The position numbers were made by a program, and so were the translations under genes. The notes below the pieces were generated by a model that did not search any database, was not told where the DNA came from, and saw only the letters and a list, made by a program, of their open reading frames with translations. DNA of 64,000 nt from assembly GCA_027531255.1 (NCBI GenBank), contig JAPZRU010000017.1:124001-188000 (forward strand). Reading direction: 5' to 3'. This document shows positions 30,974-40,500 of this stretch, in pieces. The DNA is from Steroidobacteraceae bacterium. Its GTDB lineage: Bacteria > Pseudomonadota > Gammaproteobacteria > Steroidobacterales > Steroidobacteraceae. Numbering within the stretch: the first letter of the stretch is position 1; each line of letters starts with the position of its first letter.

Positions 30974-32439
30974 TCCCGGAGCGGATCCGGCCGCGTCGAC
31001 GTCTTCGCGCGCCCGTCCGCCAGCTGCAACACGCGCCGTACCTCGGGCACGAGGTCGTCGGCGTGGTGCACGGCCATCACGAGCTGCAGGCCCTCGCCGG
31101 CCAGTGCCGACAGCAGCGCCTTCGTGCGCGCCCGGGACGGTGCGTCGAGGCCGGTCAGGGGCTCGTCCAGCAGCAGCGCCTCCGGGCCGGCGACGAGCGC
31201 GCGCGCGATCAGCGCGACGCGCCGCTGGCCGTACGAGAGCGACCGGAACTCCGCGGCCCGACGGTGCGCGAGCCCGACACGCTCCAGCGCCGCCGCGGCC
31301 CGCCGCCGCTCGCGGCGGGTCGGTTCGCCGTCGAGTCCCACGCTCGCACGCAGTCCGCTGACGACCAGTTCCTCGACGCTCACCGGGTCGAGGTACTCCG
31401 ACTGGAACTCGGGGGACACGTAGCCGAGCCGTCGCCGCCACGCCTCGACGTGGGTGCCGGGCGGATGCGCGCGCCGCTCGATCCGGGCACCGGCGGCGGC
31501 CGGCAGGTCGCCGTGGAGGAAGCGGAGCAGCGTGCTCTTGCCGCTGCCGTTCGCCCCCACGATCGCCCAGTGTTCCCCCGCCCCGATCGTCCAGTCGAGA
31601 CCGACGATCACCGGCCGGTAGTCGCGGCACAGCGTGACGTTCGCGAGGCGCACCAGCGGCGCGCCGGTCGCGCGTACGGCCTTGCGTCGTGCCGGCGGCG
31701 GCGGCGCGGACTCGTCGAGCCAGGCGCGCGGCGCGCCCGCCGGCGGGCCGGCGTACACGACGCGACCGGCTTCGAGCACTACGGCCGAGTCGTAGCGGCC
31801 CGGCACGTCTTCCGCGCGATGCGCGGAGACCACGAGCGTGGTGCGCGACCGGCCGAGGCGCGCCAGCTCGCGCTTCAGCAACGCGCGCGCGGCGGCGTCG
31901 AGACCGTTGAACGGCTCGTCGAGCAGCAGCAGCCGCGGTTCGCCGGCCAGTGCGCGCGCGAGGAGCGCGAGGCGCCGCTGGCCGTACGACAGCGACAGGA
32001 ACGGCCGACGGCGCAGCGGCCAGAGCCCGAAGCGACGGAGCAGCTCGCGCACGCGCGCCGCCTCCGCCGGTCGCAGGCGGTCGAGCGGCCGGTCGGTACC
32101 TCGGCAGCCGGTGCCGACGGTGCGCTGCACCGTGAAGTTCCAGTCGTGACGGAAGTACCGGTCCTGCCGCTCCCCGCCGACGAGCGCGAGCGCGGGCTTC
32201 AGCTGCGGCAGTGCGAGCTCGTCGCCGGCTGCGTCGTACCAGGCGATTCGCTCGCGGCCCGTCGGCGTCGGCCAGCGCTCGCCCGCGAGCAGCTTCAGCA
32301 GCTGCGTCTTGCCGGCGCCGTTCGCTCCGCACAGTAGCCACCGGCCGCCGGGCCGGAGCTCGAGGTCGAGACCGTCGAGCACCCGTCGGCCGCCGAGCGT
32401 CAACGCGACGCGCTCGAGCCGGACGCCGACCCCGCTCAC
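30952..32439 (-). CDS. Double ATP-binding cassette protein, ModF-like
   Basis: Cytoplasmic protein of 495 residues with two ABC ATPase domains: Walker A GANGAGKT (about 39) and GANGSGKS (about 294), signature-like SLSYGQRR twice, and Walker B LLLLDEPFNGLD and LLLDEPLTGLD. There are no membrane segments. ModF proteins share this layout and are linked to molybdate or photorepair functions, with unclear action. GTG start overlaps the stop of the metallohydrolase gene (GTGA), so the two form one unit. The molybdenum cofactor operon 5 kb away makes a molybdate link possible but is not direct evidence. Confidence 0.86.
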   Translation of the reverse strand: MSGVGVRLERVALTLGGRRVLDGLDLELRPGGRWLLCGANGAGKTQLLKLLAGERWPTPTGRERIAWYDAAGDELALPQLKPALALVGGERQDRYFRHDWNFTVQRTVGTGCRGTDRPLDRLRPAEAARVRELLRRFGLWPLRRRPFLSLSYGQRRLALLARALAGEPRLLLLDEPFNGLDAAARALLKRELARLGRSRTTLVVSAHRAEDVPGRYDSAVVLEAGRVVYAGPPAGAPRAWLDESAPPPPARRKAVRATGAPLVRLANVTLCRDYRPVIVGLDWTIGAGEHWAIVGANGSGKSTLLRFLHGDLPAAAGARIERRAHPPGTHVEAWRRRLGYVSPEFQSEYLDPVSVEELVVSGLRASVGLDGEPTRRERRRAAAALERVGLAHRRAAEFRSLSYGQRRVALIARALVAGPEALLLDEPLTGLDAPSRARTKALLSALAGEGLQLVMAVHHADDLVPEVRRVLQLADGRAKTSTRPDPLRDYFSPLR

Positions 32440-33281
32440 GCTGCTCGCCAGTGCTCGCCGTCGCGCAGGGCCCGGGACTCGCGGTGCAGCTTCTCCAGGT
32501 GGGCGAGCAGCGAGTAGCGCGCGTACTCGTGGAGCGCCGGATCGACGTCGTCGTACACGCGCCCGAGCAGCTGATCGAGCGTTGCGGGCGTGCGGCCGAG
32601 CGCGGCCACCGCCTTCGCCTCGCGCGCCAGCCGGTGCGCGATCAGCCCCTGCAGCACGCGCGGCGGGTTGCGCAGCACGGCGCCATGACCGGGCAGGATG
32701 CAGGAGACGTCCAGTTGCAGGAGCCGCGACAGCGAGTCCAGGTACTCGGTCATGTTGCCGTCGGGCGGCAGGATCACGGGCGACACCGTGCCGAGCACAT
32801 GGTCACCGGTCAGCAGTGCACGCGTCGGCCGGTGGTACCAGCAGACGTGGTTCGAGGCGTGGCCCGGCGTGCCGATCGCGACGAGCGGCCCGTCGTCGGA
32901 GTCGTACAGAGCGCCGTCGTCCGGCACCTCGTCGGAGACGAAGCCGGGATCGTGGAACTCGGGATGGCGCGGCAGGCGGCCGACGCGCCGCGCACCGTAG
33001 CGGCGCGCGACGTAGGCGCTCGCCGGCGAGTGATCGCGGTGCGTGTGGGTCACGAGCACGCCCTCGACGCGCGCGTCGCCGATCGCGCGTTCGATGGCGG
33101 CGCGATGCTCGGGCAGCGCGGGACCCGCGTCTACGACGAGCACTCGCTGCCGGCCGACGAGGTAGGTGTTGGTGCCGGGTCCCGTCATCCGGCCGGGATT
33201 GGGCGCAACGACCCGGCGGATGCCTGGGACGACCTCGACCGCGAGGCCGGGGGCGAACTCGTCGACGACGGGTGTGTCCAT
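32436..33281 (-). CDS. Metallo-beta-lactamase-fold hydrolase
   Basis: A 281-residue MBL-fold protein with the zinc motif THTHRDHSP, a further GTPGHASNHVCWY and TGDHVLG, and a C-terminal winged helix-like region (about 200-281), the layout of LACTB2/glyoxalase II-like nucleases and hydrolases. The upstream VVAPNPGRMTGPGTNTYLVG is a common family block. ATG at 33281 follows a CCTAGGGCG region. It is coupled to the ModF-like gene by a 4-base overlap. The substrate is unknown; an RNA nuclease or thioester hydrolase are both possible. Confidence 0.88.
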   Translation of the reverse strand: MDTPVVDEFAPGLAVEVVPGIRRVVAPNPGRMTGPGTNTYLVGRQRVLVVDAGPALPEHRAAIERAIGDARVEGVLVTHTHRDHSPASAYVARRYGARRVGRLPRHPEFHDPGFVSDEVPDDGALYDSDDGPLVAIGTPGHASNHVCWYHRPTRALLTGDHVLGTVSPVILPPDGNMTEYLDSLSRLLQLDVSCILPGHGAVLRNPPRVLQGLIAHRLAREAKAVAALGRTPATLDQLLGRVYDDVDPALHEYARYSLLAHLEKLHRESRALRDGEHWRAA

Positions 33282-33343
33282 CGCCCTAGGATAAGGCAAC
33301 GCGCAAGCCGACCGCGCACGGCGCGTGCGCGGTCCGACGTCGC

Positions 33344-34213
33344 TCAGGAGCGGCGCGGCTCCGGGTCCACGAGGCGGTCGCCCGGCAGGACCGCCCCCGG
33401 CGCGAACCCCGGGCTCGCGGCGTACCGCGCGTAGAGCGGCGCGAAGTCCGTGGTCAGCACGGCCTCGAACAGCTGCTCGTACCCGTCGACGACGAAGTAA
33501 GTGCGCTGGTAGTCGTCGATCAGGTAATCGGTGCGCATCACGCGCTCGAGATCGAACGCGAGCCGCGACGGCCGCGGATCCTCGATGCAGTACACGGTCT
33601 CGCCCGCCGACGACAGCATGCCGGCACCGTAGGCCCGCAGGCCGGCCGGGGTGCGGATCAACCCGAACTCGACCATGTACCAGTACAGGCGCGCGAGCAT
33701 CTTGAGGCCGCCGAGCCGCTCGGCCTCGGGTCCCCGGCGCCCGTAGGCCTGCAGGAAATCTGCGAACACCGGGTTCGCCAGCAGCGGTACGTGGCCGAAG
33801 AAGTCGTGGAAGAGGTCCGGCTCGACGAGGTAGTCCAGTTCCTCGCGGGTGCGGATCCAGACCGTGACGGGAAACCGGCGCGCCGCCAGGTGCGCGAAGA
33901 AATGCGCCTCGGGGATCAGGCCCGGCACCGCGACGAGACGCCAACCGGTTCGTTCGCCGAGGCGGGAGCTGGTCTCGGCCAGCGAAGGAATGCGGTCTGC
34001 GGCGACCCCGAGCGCCCGCACACCGGCCAGGAATTCCGGCGCGGCGTAGCGTTCGACGAGGCCGACCTGGCGGCGGTAGAGGTCCCGCCAGACGGCGTGC
34101 TCCTCCGGAGTGTAGGCGGCGCAGTCCTGCTCGACCGTGTAGTCGTCGCGCGCGTGCTCGTAGTCGCCGCGCAGTTGCACGGGTCTGGCGGTCGGGGCGA
34201 GCGGTGCCTGCAC
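33344..34213 (-). CDS. phhA: Phenylalanine 4-monooxygenase
   Basis: Iron- and pterin-dependent hydroxylase of 289 residues converting phenylalanine to tyrosine. The iron ligands are visible in EPDLFHDFFGHVPLL (two His) and the later Glu in MVEFGLI. IPSLAETSSRL and GWRLVAVPGLIP are the usual N-terminal markers. A GTG at 34213 with GGAGG four bases upstream is preferred; a GTG at 34267 would add 18 residues of low complexity. Divergent from an Lrp-type regulator across an AT-rich stretch, which suggests amino acid-responsive control. Confidence 0.93.
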   Translation of the reverse strand: MQAPLAPTARPVQLRGDYEHARDDYTVEQDCAAYTPEEHAVWRDLYRRQVGLVERYAAPEFLAGVRALGVAADRIPSLAETSSRLGERTGWRLVAVPGLIPEAHFFAHLAARRFPVTVWIRTREELDYLVEPDLFHDFFGHVPLLANPVFADFLQAYGRRGPEAERLGGLKMLARLYWYMVEFGLIRTPAGLRAYGAGMLSSAGETVYCIEDPRPSRLAFDLERVMRTDYLIDDYQRTYFVVDGYEQLFEAVLTTDFAPLYARYAASPGFAPGAVLPGDRLVDPEPRRS

Positions 34214-34278
34214 GGAGCCTCCGGAACCGGGCGAACGTCGGGTAGGTGGATCGTACGGGAGCCCCACGGCCGAAAACC

Positions 34279-34320
34279 GCTAAAATTCGCTATCATTAGC
34301 TCATTAATTAGTGATAATCA
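34279..34320. promoter_or_regulatory. AT-rich divergent control region of phhA and the Lrp-type gene
   Basis: This is the most AT-rich stretch for several kilobases. It holds GCTATCATTAGC (34289-34300), the near-palindrome TCATTAATTAGTGA (34301-34314) and a -10-like GATAAT (34313-34318) read rightward. Lrp/AsnC proteins bind such palindromic AT-rich sites, so autoregulation and control of phhA is a reasonable inference. The -10 position also favours the later GTG of the regulator. Confidence 0.5.
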
Positions 34321-34354
34321 CCCCGTGCAGGCCAATATTCGGAGACTTCGTGCC

Positions 34355-34831
34355 GTGCAGCTCGATCGAACCGACGGCCGCATCCTGGCCGCACTGCAGC
34401 GCGACGGCCGCACGAGCCTCGTCGATCTCGCCGAGCAGGTCGGCCTTTCGGCCACGCCCTGCGCCCGGCGCGTGAAGCGACTCGAGGATGCCGGCGTGAT
34501 CGAGGGCTACACGGCCCGCATCGATCCACGCCGCGTCGGCCACTCGGTGCAGGCCTTCGTGCAGGTGAAGCTGGAGCGGCACACGGACGAGACGGCCGAG
34601 CGCTTCCGGCGCGGCCTCGAGGAACTGCCGGAGGTCGCCGCCGCCTACGCGATGACCGGCGAGATGGACTTCCTGCTGGAGGTGTTCGTGCCGGACATCG
34701 AGGCGCTCGGCCGGTTCACGCTGCACCGGCTGATGCGGTTGCCGGGCGTGCGCGACGTTCGCTCGAGCCTCGTGCTCGAGACGCTGAAGCGCGGCGCCGG
34801 CGTGCCGGTCGAGCACCTCGTCGCCCGTTGA
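34355..34831 (+). CDS. Lrp/AsnC-family transcriptional regulator
   Basis: A 158-residue regulator: winged helix-turn-helix (LDRTDGRILAALQRDGRTS, VGLSATPCARRVKRLED) followed by the RAM/AsnC ligand domain (AFVQVKLERH, VAAAYAMTGEMDFLLEVFV). Such proteins form dimers or octamers and sense amino acids. GTG at 34355 with GGAGA 9 bases upstream and a -10-like GATAAT at 34313-34318 is chosen; the in-frame GTG at 34325 would be leaderless. Divergent from phenylalanine hydroxylase, so it likely senses phenylalanine or tyrosine, as PhhR-type circuits do with another regulator family. Confidence 0.93.
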   Translation: MQLDRTDGRILAALQRDGRTSLVDLAEQVGLSATPCARRVKRLEDAGVIEGYTARIDPRRVGHSVQAFVQVKLERHTDETAERFRRGLEELPEVAAAYAMTGEMDFLLEVFVPDIEALGRFTLHRLMRLPGVRDVRSSLVLETLKRGAGVPVEHLVAR

Positions 34832-34891
34832 GCGCGGGCGCGGCGGCGCACCGCTCCGCCGGGGCGTGCTGTCCGGGGCCACGCGGGCCGG

Positions 34892-36529
34892 CTACGCAGC
34901 GGCGCGCGCGCGCAGATACTCGTCGAGCGAATCCCACGTGCCGTCGGCGCCCACCTTCGCGAGGATGCCGGCCCGTTCGAGCTTGAGCCGCACGTTGTCG
35001 CGCAGTTCGCACAGCACCACCCGGCCGCCGTTGCGCCGGAAGTCGTCGACGATCTCGTCGAGCGCGTTCAGGCCCGTCGTGTCCATGAACGGCACGCGGC
35101 CCATGCGGATCACCACCGTGCGCACCCGGCTCTGGCTGCGGCGCAGTGCGCTCTCGAGCTTCTCGGCCGCGCCGAAGAAGAACGGGCCGTCGATCGTGTA
35201 GACCGCGGTATCGGCCGGCACCGCGGTGCCCGGCGGCAGCGCCTCGGTCGGCGCGAGTTCCGGGTGCGAGTGGGTCTCCACGCGCACCGCCTGCGCCATC
35301 CGCCGCATGAACAGCAGGCTCGCGAGCACGACGCCGACGTTGACGGCCACCACGAGGTCGGTCAGCACCGTGAGCGCGAAGGTGATCAGCAGCACCGCGA
35401 CGTCCGGGCGCGGCGCGGTGCGGACGAGGTGCGCGAACCGGTGCGTCTCGGCCATGTTCCACGCCACGTAGAACAGGATCGCGGCCAGCGCCGCGAGCGG
35501 CACGTGCGAAGCCAGCGGCGCGAGCGTCACGATCACGAGCACGAGGAAGCCGCAGTGCACGAGCCCGGCGAGCGGGCCGGTGGCGCCGTTGCGCACGTTC
35601 GTCGCCGTGCGCGCGATCGCGCCGGTGGCCGCGAAGCCGCCGAACAGCGGCGCGAGCACGTTCGCGATCCCCTGCCCCACCAGCTCCTGGTTCGAGTCGT
35701 GGCGCGTGCCGGCCATGCCGTCGGCGACGGTCGCCGACAGCAGCGACTCGATCGCGCCGAGCAGCGCGATCGTGAACGCCGGCCCGATCAGCTGCGTCAG
35801 CGTGCCGAAGTCCACGGTCGGCAGCTGCAGCCGGGGCAGTTCGCGCGGGATGCCGCCGAACGCGCTGCCGATCGTGGCGACGCCCTCGAACGCGAAGCCC
35901 GCCTGCAGCGCGGTGGCGAGCGCCATCGCGACCAGCGGCGCCGGCACGCGCCGCAGCCAGCGCGTGCCCACGACCAGCGTCGCCAGCGTCAGCAGTCCGA
36001 GAGCGGCGGTCGCGAGGTGGGCCTGCGGCAGCTGCCCCGCCAGCGCGACGAGCCGCTCGTGGAAGGCGGCGTCGTGCGCCGCCGGCGCGAGCCCGAAGAA
36101 GTACTGCCACTGCCCGACGAAGATGATCAGCGCTATGCCGGACGTGAAGCCGACGATCACCGGGTCCGGGATGTACTTGATGACGGACCCGAGCCGGGCC
36201 GCGCCCAGCGCGAGCAGGATCAGGCCGGCCATCAGCGTCGCGACCTGCAGGCCGGCCACCCCGTGCTGCGCGGTGATCACGGCGAGCACCGCGACGAACG
36301 CGCCGGTCGGCCCGGAGATCTGCAGCCGCGTGCCGCCGAACAGCGTGGTGCACAGACCGGCGACGATCGCGGTGTAGAGCCCCTGCTCCGGCCGGGCGCC
36401 GGAAGCGATCGCGAACGCCATGGCGAGCGGCAGCGCGACGACCCCGACCACGAGGCCCGCGAGGAGGTTCGGCGCGAGGTGGGCGCGGCCCAGCAGGCCG
36501 GCGCGGCGCGCTTCGAGGATCGCGATCAC
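34892..36529 (-). CDS. SulP-family anion transporter with STAS domain
   Basis: Inner membrane transporter of 545 residues with about a dozen hydrophobic helices (LAGLVVGVVALPLAMAFAIA near the start, then GGTRLQISGPTGAF) and a C-terminal cytoplasmic STAS domain from about 430 (YTIDGPFFFGAAEKLE, MGRVPFMDTTGLNALDE). SulP proteins carry sulphate, bicarbonate or other anions. Start GTG at 36529 is approximate because there is no clear ribosome site. Convergent with the Lrp gene and divergent from the molybdenum operon. It could import sulphate, or molybdate by analogy with MOT1-type relatives, but the latter is only contextual. Confidence 0.88.
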   Translation of the reverse strand: MIAILEARRAGLLGRAHLAPNLLAGLVVGVVALPLAMAFAIASGARPEQGLYTAIVAGLCTTLFGGTRLQISGPTGAFVAVLAVITAQHGVAGLQVATLMAGLILLALGAARLGSVIKYIPDPVIVGFTSGIALIIFVGQWQYFFGLAPAAHDAAFHERLVALAGQLPQAHLATAALGLLTLATLVVGTRWLRRVPAPLVAMALATALQAGFAFEGVATIGSAFGGIPRELPRLQLPTVDFGTLTQLIGPAFTIALLGAIESLLSATVADGMAGTRHDSNQELVGQGIANVLAPLFGGFAATGAIARTATNVRNGATGPLAGLVHCGFLVLVIVTLAPLASHVPLAALAAILFYVAWNMAETHRFAHLVRTAPRPDVAVLLITFALTVLTDLVVAVNVGVVLASLLFMRRMAQAVRVETHSHPELAPTEALPPGTAVPADTAVYTIDGPFFFGAAEKLESALRRSQSRVRTVVIRMGRVPFMDTTGLNALDEIVDDFRRNGGRVVLCELRDNVRLKLERAGILAKVGADGTWDSLDEYLRARAAA

Positions 36530-36711
36530 GGCGCAGCCATCGTACGCGGGTGCAGCCGGCGGAATGTAGGCTGGAGTTTCTCGCGAATTCCGAATCCGAC
36601 CTCGCGGATCGTCCGTCCTGCACGCGTCGCCGGACCGGGATCGCCGACCGGGTGCGCGGCGCATTAAGATGTGGCCGACCGCGGCACCGGTCGCCGCGCA
36701 CGAGGTTGCCC

Positions 36712-37092
36712 ATGATCCGTCGTTTCCTGGCCGCCACCGCCCTCTCGGCCGGCGTCCTGCTCGCACTGCCCGCCGCCGCGAACTGCGTCTACCCGCGCGC
36801 CCCGGAGTCCATGCCCGACGGCAACACCGCCACGATGGAGGAGATGGTCGAGGGCCAGAAGGCGGTGCGCGCCTACGTGGCCGAGATGGAAGCCTTCCTG
36901 AAGTGCCTCGAGGGCTCGGTGCCGAAGCCGGCCGATCCCGCCGCGCTGACCGAGGAGCAGAAGAAGGAGCAGGAGCGGCTCGAGACGATCCGGGCGCAGC
37001 GGCACAACGCCGCTGTCGGCGAGATGGAAGCCGTGGCCGAGCGCTTCAACGTGCAGCTGCGTGCGTTCCGCGCCAAGCAGGGCAAGAAGTAG
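36712..37092 (+). CDS. Small exported protein of unknown function ahead of moeA
   Basis: A 126-residue protein with a clear signal peptide (1-23, cleaved after AAAN region) and a mature part with few aromatic residues and a predicted helical region (EEMVEGQKAVRAYVAEMEAFLKCLEG, shortened here to its key Glu/Lys/Cys pattern), a TEEQKKEQERLETIRAQR helix and a lysine-rich tail. Two cysteines, one soon after the signal and one at about 64, could pair. No family was recognised. It lies 3 bases before moeA, so it shares an operon with molybdenum cofactor genes, though its periplasmic place does not obviously fit. Confidence 0.7.
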   Translation: MIRRFLAATALSAGVLLALPAAANCVYPRAPESMPDGNTATMEEMVEGQKAVRAYVAEMEAFLKCLEGSVPKPADPAALTEEQKKEQERLETIRAQRHNAAVGEMEAVAERFNVQLRAFRAKQGKK

Positions 37093-37095
37093 CGG

Positions 37096-38298
37096 ATGCT
37101 GACGCCGGCGGCAGCGGCGGCGGCGATCGCGGCGAGCCTCGCGCCCCTCGGCGCCGAGGACTGCCCGCTCGCGCGCGCCGCGGGCCGGGTGCTGCTCGAG
37201 GACGTCCACGCCGAGCGCGACGCACCGCCGTTCGACCGCGTCGCGATGGACGGCATCGCGGTCGGCGCGGCCGCGTGGCGCGCCGGCCGGCGCGCGTTCC
37301 GGGTGGCGGGCACGCAGGCCGCGGGCAACCCGCCGCGCGCCCTGCCGGCGCCCGACGCGTGCCTCGAGGCGATGACCGGCGCCGTGCTCCCGCCCGGCGC
37401 CGACCTCGTGGTGCCGGTCGAGAGCCTGACGATCGCCGACGGCGTCGCCACGGTCGATCCGGCCTTCGTCGCCACCGCCGGCGCGAACGTGCACCGGCGG
37501 GCCAGCGACCTCGCGCAGGGCACGCGCGTGCTGGGCGCGGGCACCCGGCTCGGCGCCGCCGAGGTGGCGGTGCTCGCGAGCGCCGGCCGCACGAGCGTGC
37601 GCGTCGCCCGCGCGCCGTCGCTCGCGGTGGTGTCCACCGGCGACGAACTGGTCGAACCGGGGCTGCCGATCGCGGACTGGCAGGTGCGCCGCTCCAACGT
37701 GCACGGCGTCGCCGCGGGCCTGCGGCTCGCGGGCTACGCCGACGTGATCGACGACCACGTCGCCGACGACCCGGCCGCGATCCGGGCGACGCTCGCGCGC
37801 CATCTCGCCGGGCGCGACGCGCTGGTGCTCTCCGGCGGCGTCTCGGCCGGTCGCTACGACCACGTGCCCGCGGTGCTCGCGGATCTCGGCGTCGAGCGCG
37901 TCTTCCACAAGGTCGCGCAGCGACCCGGCAAGCCGCTCTGGTTCGGCGTGTCGCGCGACGGCCGTCCGGTGTTCGCGCTGCCGGGCAACCCGGTCTCGAC
38001 GCTCGTCTGCCTGCAGCGCTACGTGCTGCCCGCGCTCGCGCGGCTGTGCGGCGCGGCCGCGCCGACGCCGACCGCCCTGCCGCTCGCCTCGCCGGTACGG
38101 TTCCGGCACGGCCTGACCTCGTTCCTGCCGGTTCGGCTGGTGCACGCCGCGGAGGGCGCCACGCACGCCGAACCGCGCCCGACCAACGGCTCCGGGGACT
38201 TCCATGCGCTGGTCGGCACGGCCGGCTTCGTCGAGCTCGCTCCCGAGCGCGACTGGGCGCGCGGCGACTGCGCCCCGTTCTACGCGTGGGCGGCATGA
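37096..38298 (+). CDS. moeA: Molybdopterin molybdenumtransferase
   Basis: MoeA of 400 residues, inserting molybdate into adenylated molybdopterin. Domain I and II residues are visible in [15 protein letters not shown] and [14 protein letters not shown], domain III carries [12 protein letters not shown] and [13 protein letters not shown] with [13 protein letters not shown], and domain IV follows. Starts with ATG 3 bases after the small exported protein and ends with an ATGA overlap with moaA, so the genes are translationally coupled. This and the next five genes make a nearly full molybdopterin pathway. Confidence 0.96.
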   Translation: MLTPAAAAAAIAASLAPLGAEDCPLARAAGRVLLEDVHAERDAPPFDRVAMDGIAVGAAAWRAGRRAFRVAGTQAAGNPPRALPAPDACLEAMTGAVLPPGADLVVPVESLTIADGVATVDPAFVATAGANVHRRASDLAQGTRVLGAGTRLGAAEVAVLASAGRTSVRVARAPSLAVVSTGDELVEPGLPIADWQVRRSNVHGVAAGLRLAGYADVIDDHVADDPAAIRATLARHLAGRDALVLSGGVSAGRYDHVPAVLADLGVERVFHKVAQRPGKPLWFGVSRDGRPVFALPGNPVSTLVCLQRYVLPALARLCGAAAPTPTALPLASPVRFRHGLTSFLPVRLVHAAEGATHAEPRPTNGSGDFHALVGTAGFVELAPERDWARGDCAPFYAWAA

Positions 38299-39332
38299 GC
38301 GTCGTCGCGCTGCACGACCCGAGCGCGCCGCTCGACCGGCTCGGCCGGCCGATTCACGACCTGCGCATCTCCGTGATGGACCGGTGCAACTTCCGCTGCC
38401 CCTACTGCATGCCGAAGGAAACCTTCGGCGAGGGCTACCGGTTCCTCGGCTCCGCGGAGCGCCTGTCGTTCGCCGAGATCACGCGGCTCGCGCGGCTGTT
38501 CACCGGGCTCGGCGTCCGCAAGCTCCGACTCACGGGCGGCGAGCCGCTGCTGCGCGCCGGGCTCGAGGAACTGGTCGGCGACCTCGCGGCGCTGCCCGGG
38601 GTCGAGGACGTCGCGCTCACCACGAACGGCGTGCTGCTCGCGCGGCACGCGCAGGAGCTGAAGACGCAGGGCCTGACGCGGATCACGGTCAGCCTCGACT
38701 CGCTCGACCCGGACGTGTTCCGGCGGATGTCCGGCGGCTTCGGCTCGCCGGACGAAGTGCTGACCGGCATCGAGGCCGCGCTCGCGGCAGGTCTCGCGCC
38801 GGTCAAGGTGAACTGCGTGGTGCAGCGCGGCGTCAACGACCACACGGTGCTCGACCTGCTCGACCGCTTCCGCGGCACGCCGGTGATCGTGCGCCTGATC
38901 GAGTACATGGACGTCGGCAACCGCAACCACTGGGAGCCCGCGCTCGTCGTTCCGTCGCGCGAGCTGCGCGAGCGCATCGCCGCGCGCTGGGAGATCGCGC
39001 CGCGCGCCGGCAACTACCGTGGCGAGGTCGCGGAGCGCTACGCGTACGCGGACGGCGCCGGCGAGATCGGCTTCATCAGCTCCGTCAGCCAGCCGTTCTG
39101 CGGCGCCTGCTCGCGCGCGCGCCTGTCCTCCGAGGGCGTGCTCTACACCTGCCTGTTCGCGACGCGCGGCCTCGACCTGCGCGCGCCGCTGCGGGCCGGC
39201 GCGGACGACGCCACGCTGCTGCAGCTCGTCCGCGATGCGTGGGAGCGTCGCGCCGACCGCTACAGCGAACTGCGGGCCGAGTCGAAGCAGGACGGCCGGC
39301 GCAAGATCGAGATGTACTACATCGGCGGCTGA
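38295..39332 (+). CDS. moaA: GTP 3',8-cyclase
   Basis: Radical SAM enzyme of 345 residues doing the first step from GTP to the cyclic pyranopterin precursor. The N-terminal cluster is CNFRCPYC (Cys31, Cys35, Cys38), and the C-terminal cluster uses Cys in [14 protein letters not shown] plus a further Cys in LYTCLF. The chain ends with the typical Gly-Gly (YYIGG) that reaches into the active site. It overlaps moeA by 4 bases at the start and moaC by 1 base at the end. Some Mo genomes keep moaA and moaC fused; here they are separate. Confidence 0.97.
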   Translation: MSVVALHDPSAPLDRLGRPIHDLRISVMDRCNFRCPYCMPKETFGEGYRFLGSAERLSFAEITRLARLFTGLGVRKLRLTGGEPLLRAGLEELVGDLAALPGVEDVALTTNGVLLARHAQELKTQGLTRITVSLDSLDPDVFRRMSGGFGSPDEVLTGIEAALAAGLAPVKVNCVVQRGVNDHTVLDLLDRFRGTPVIVRLIEYMDVGNRNHWEPALVVPSRELRERIAARWEIAPRAGNYRGEVAERYAYADGAGEIGFISSVSQPFCGACSRARLSSEGVLYTCLFATRGLDLRAPLRAGADDATLLQLVRDAWERRADRYSELRAESKQDGRRKIEMYYIGG

Positions 39333-39841
39333 TGCCAGCCACCTATCGGACCCACGCGATGCAGAGCTTCACGCACGTCGATGCCGGCGACCGCCCCGCG
39401 ATGGTGGACGTGGGCGCCAAGGCCGTGACCGCGCGCACCGCGCTCGCCGAGTCGCGCGTGCGCCTGCCGCGCCACGTCGCTGCCGCGCTGCGCGAGGCCG
39501 GCTACGCGACCTCGAAAGGCCCGGTGTTCCACACGGCGATCGTCGCCGGCACGATGGCCGCCAAGCGCACGCACGAACTGATCCCGTTCTGCCACCCGCT
39601 CGGCCTCGAGAAGTGCCGCGTCACGATCGAGCCGGACGGCGACGCGGTCGTGATCCGCTGCGAGGTCGGCGTGCACCACCGCACCGGCGTCGAGATGGAG
39701 GCGCTGACGGGTGCGTCGGTCGCGGCGCTGACCGTCTACGACATGTGCAAGGCGCTCTCGCACGACATCGTGATCGAGGCGACACGGCTGATCGCGAAGC
39801 GCGGCGGCAAGAGCGACTACGACGCGCCGGGGGCGCCGTGA
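39332..39841 (+). CDS. moaC: Cyclic pyranopterin monophosphate synthase
   Basis: MoaC of 169 residues, converting the MoaA product to cyclic pyranopterin monophosphate. Typical blocks are [37 protein letters not shown] and [17 protein letters not shown], with the catalytic Lys in [11 protein letters not shown] region close to the end. The start is ATG overlapping the moaA stop; an internal ATG at codon 10 (MQSFTHVD) is the more usual beginning in relatives and would be possible. It overlaps mobA by GTGA. Confidence 0.96.
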   Translation: MPATYRTHAMQSFTHVDAGDRPAMVDVGAKAVTARTALAESRVRLPRHVAAALREAGYATSKGPVFHTAIVAGTMAAKRTHELIPFCHPLGLEKCRVTIEPDGDAVVIRCEVGVHHRTGVEMEALTGASVAALTVYDMCKALSHDIVIEATRLIAKRGGKSDYDAPGAP

Positions 39842-40500
39842 CGAGCGCGCAGCCGACGCCGGGGACTGCCCCGCCGCTCGCCGCGCTGCTGCTCGCCGGC
39901 GGCCGCAGCCGGCGCATGCAGCGCGACAAGGCGCTGGTCGAGTACGACGGCGAGTCGCAACTCGCGCGTGCTTGGCGCACGGTCGCCGGCGTCGTCCCCG
40001 ACGCGTACCTCTCGATCCGTCTCGACCAGGCGGACGATCCCGTGCGCGCGGCCTACCCCCGCATGGTCGATCGCGACGCCGAGCTCGGGCCAGCGGCCGG
40101 CCTGCTGGCGGCGTTCGCGACGCGGCCGACGCATGCCTGGCTCGTGGTCGCGATCGACCTGCCGCTGCTCGACCGGCACACGCTCGAGCACCTGCTGGCC
40201 GCCCGCGATCCCGCAAAACTCGCGACCGCGTATACCAGCACTCACGACGGACTGCCCGAGCCGCTCTGCGCGATCTGGGAACCGACTGCGCACGCCGCCC
40301 TCAGGAGCTTCGTCGCGGGCGGGCGCCACTGCCCGCGGAAGTTCCTGCTGAACCACGCGGCGCGACTCGTGCCGCCGGCGGCGACCAACGCGCTCGACAA
40401 CGTCAACACACCCGAGGAGTACGCCGCGGTCCGGGCCCGGCTCGCCGGCGGCGCCGCCTCGCCGCGCGCCGCCGCGACCTCGGCGACGGAGAACCCATGA
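39838..40500 (+). CDS. mobA: Molybdenum cofactor guanylyltransferase-like protein
   Basis: Nucleotidyltransferase of 220 residues with the MobA motif [17 protein letters not shown] (consensus has Gly where this has Gln, as in some other proteobacterial members), then [14 protein letters not shown] around the metal-binding Asp and a C-terminal [10 protein letters not shown]. MobA joins GMP to the molybdenum cofactor for DMSO reductase-type enzymes; MocA relatives use CMP. The GTG start and short overlaps on both sides fix it inside the operon. Final 20 residues are low-complexity. Confidence 0.88.
   Translation: MTSAQPTPGTAPPLAALLLAGGRSRRMQRDKALVEYDGESQLARAWRTVAGVVPDAYLSIRLDQADDPVRAAYPRMVDRDAELGPAAGLLAAFATRPTHAWLVVAIDLPLLDRHTLEHLLAARDPAKLATAYTSTHDGLPEPLCAIWEPTAHAALRSFVAGGRHCPRKFLLNHAARLVPPAATNALDNVNTPEEYAAVRARLAGGAASPRAAATSATENP

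Noticed and set aside
29420-32341. A 973-codon leftward open frame across the second Rieske gene
   Set aside because: It is open only because of high GC; the Rieske and ABC proteins in other frames carry full family motifs.
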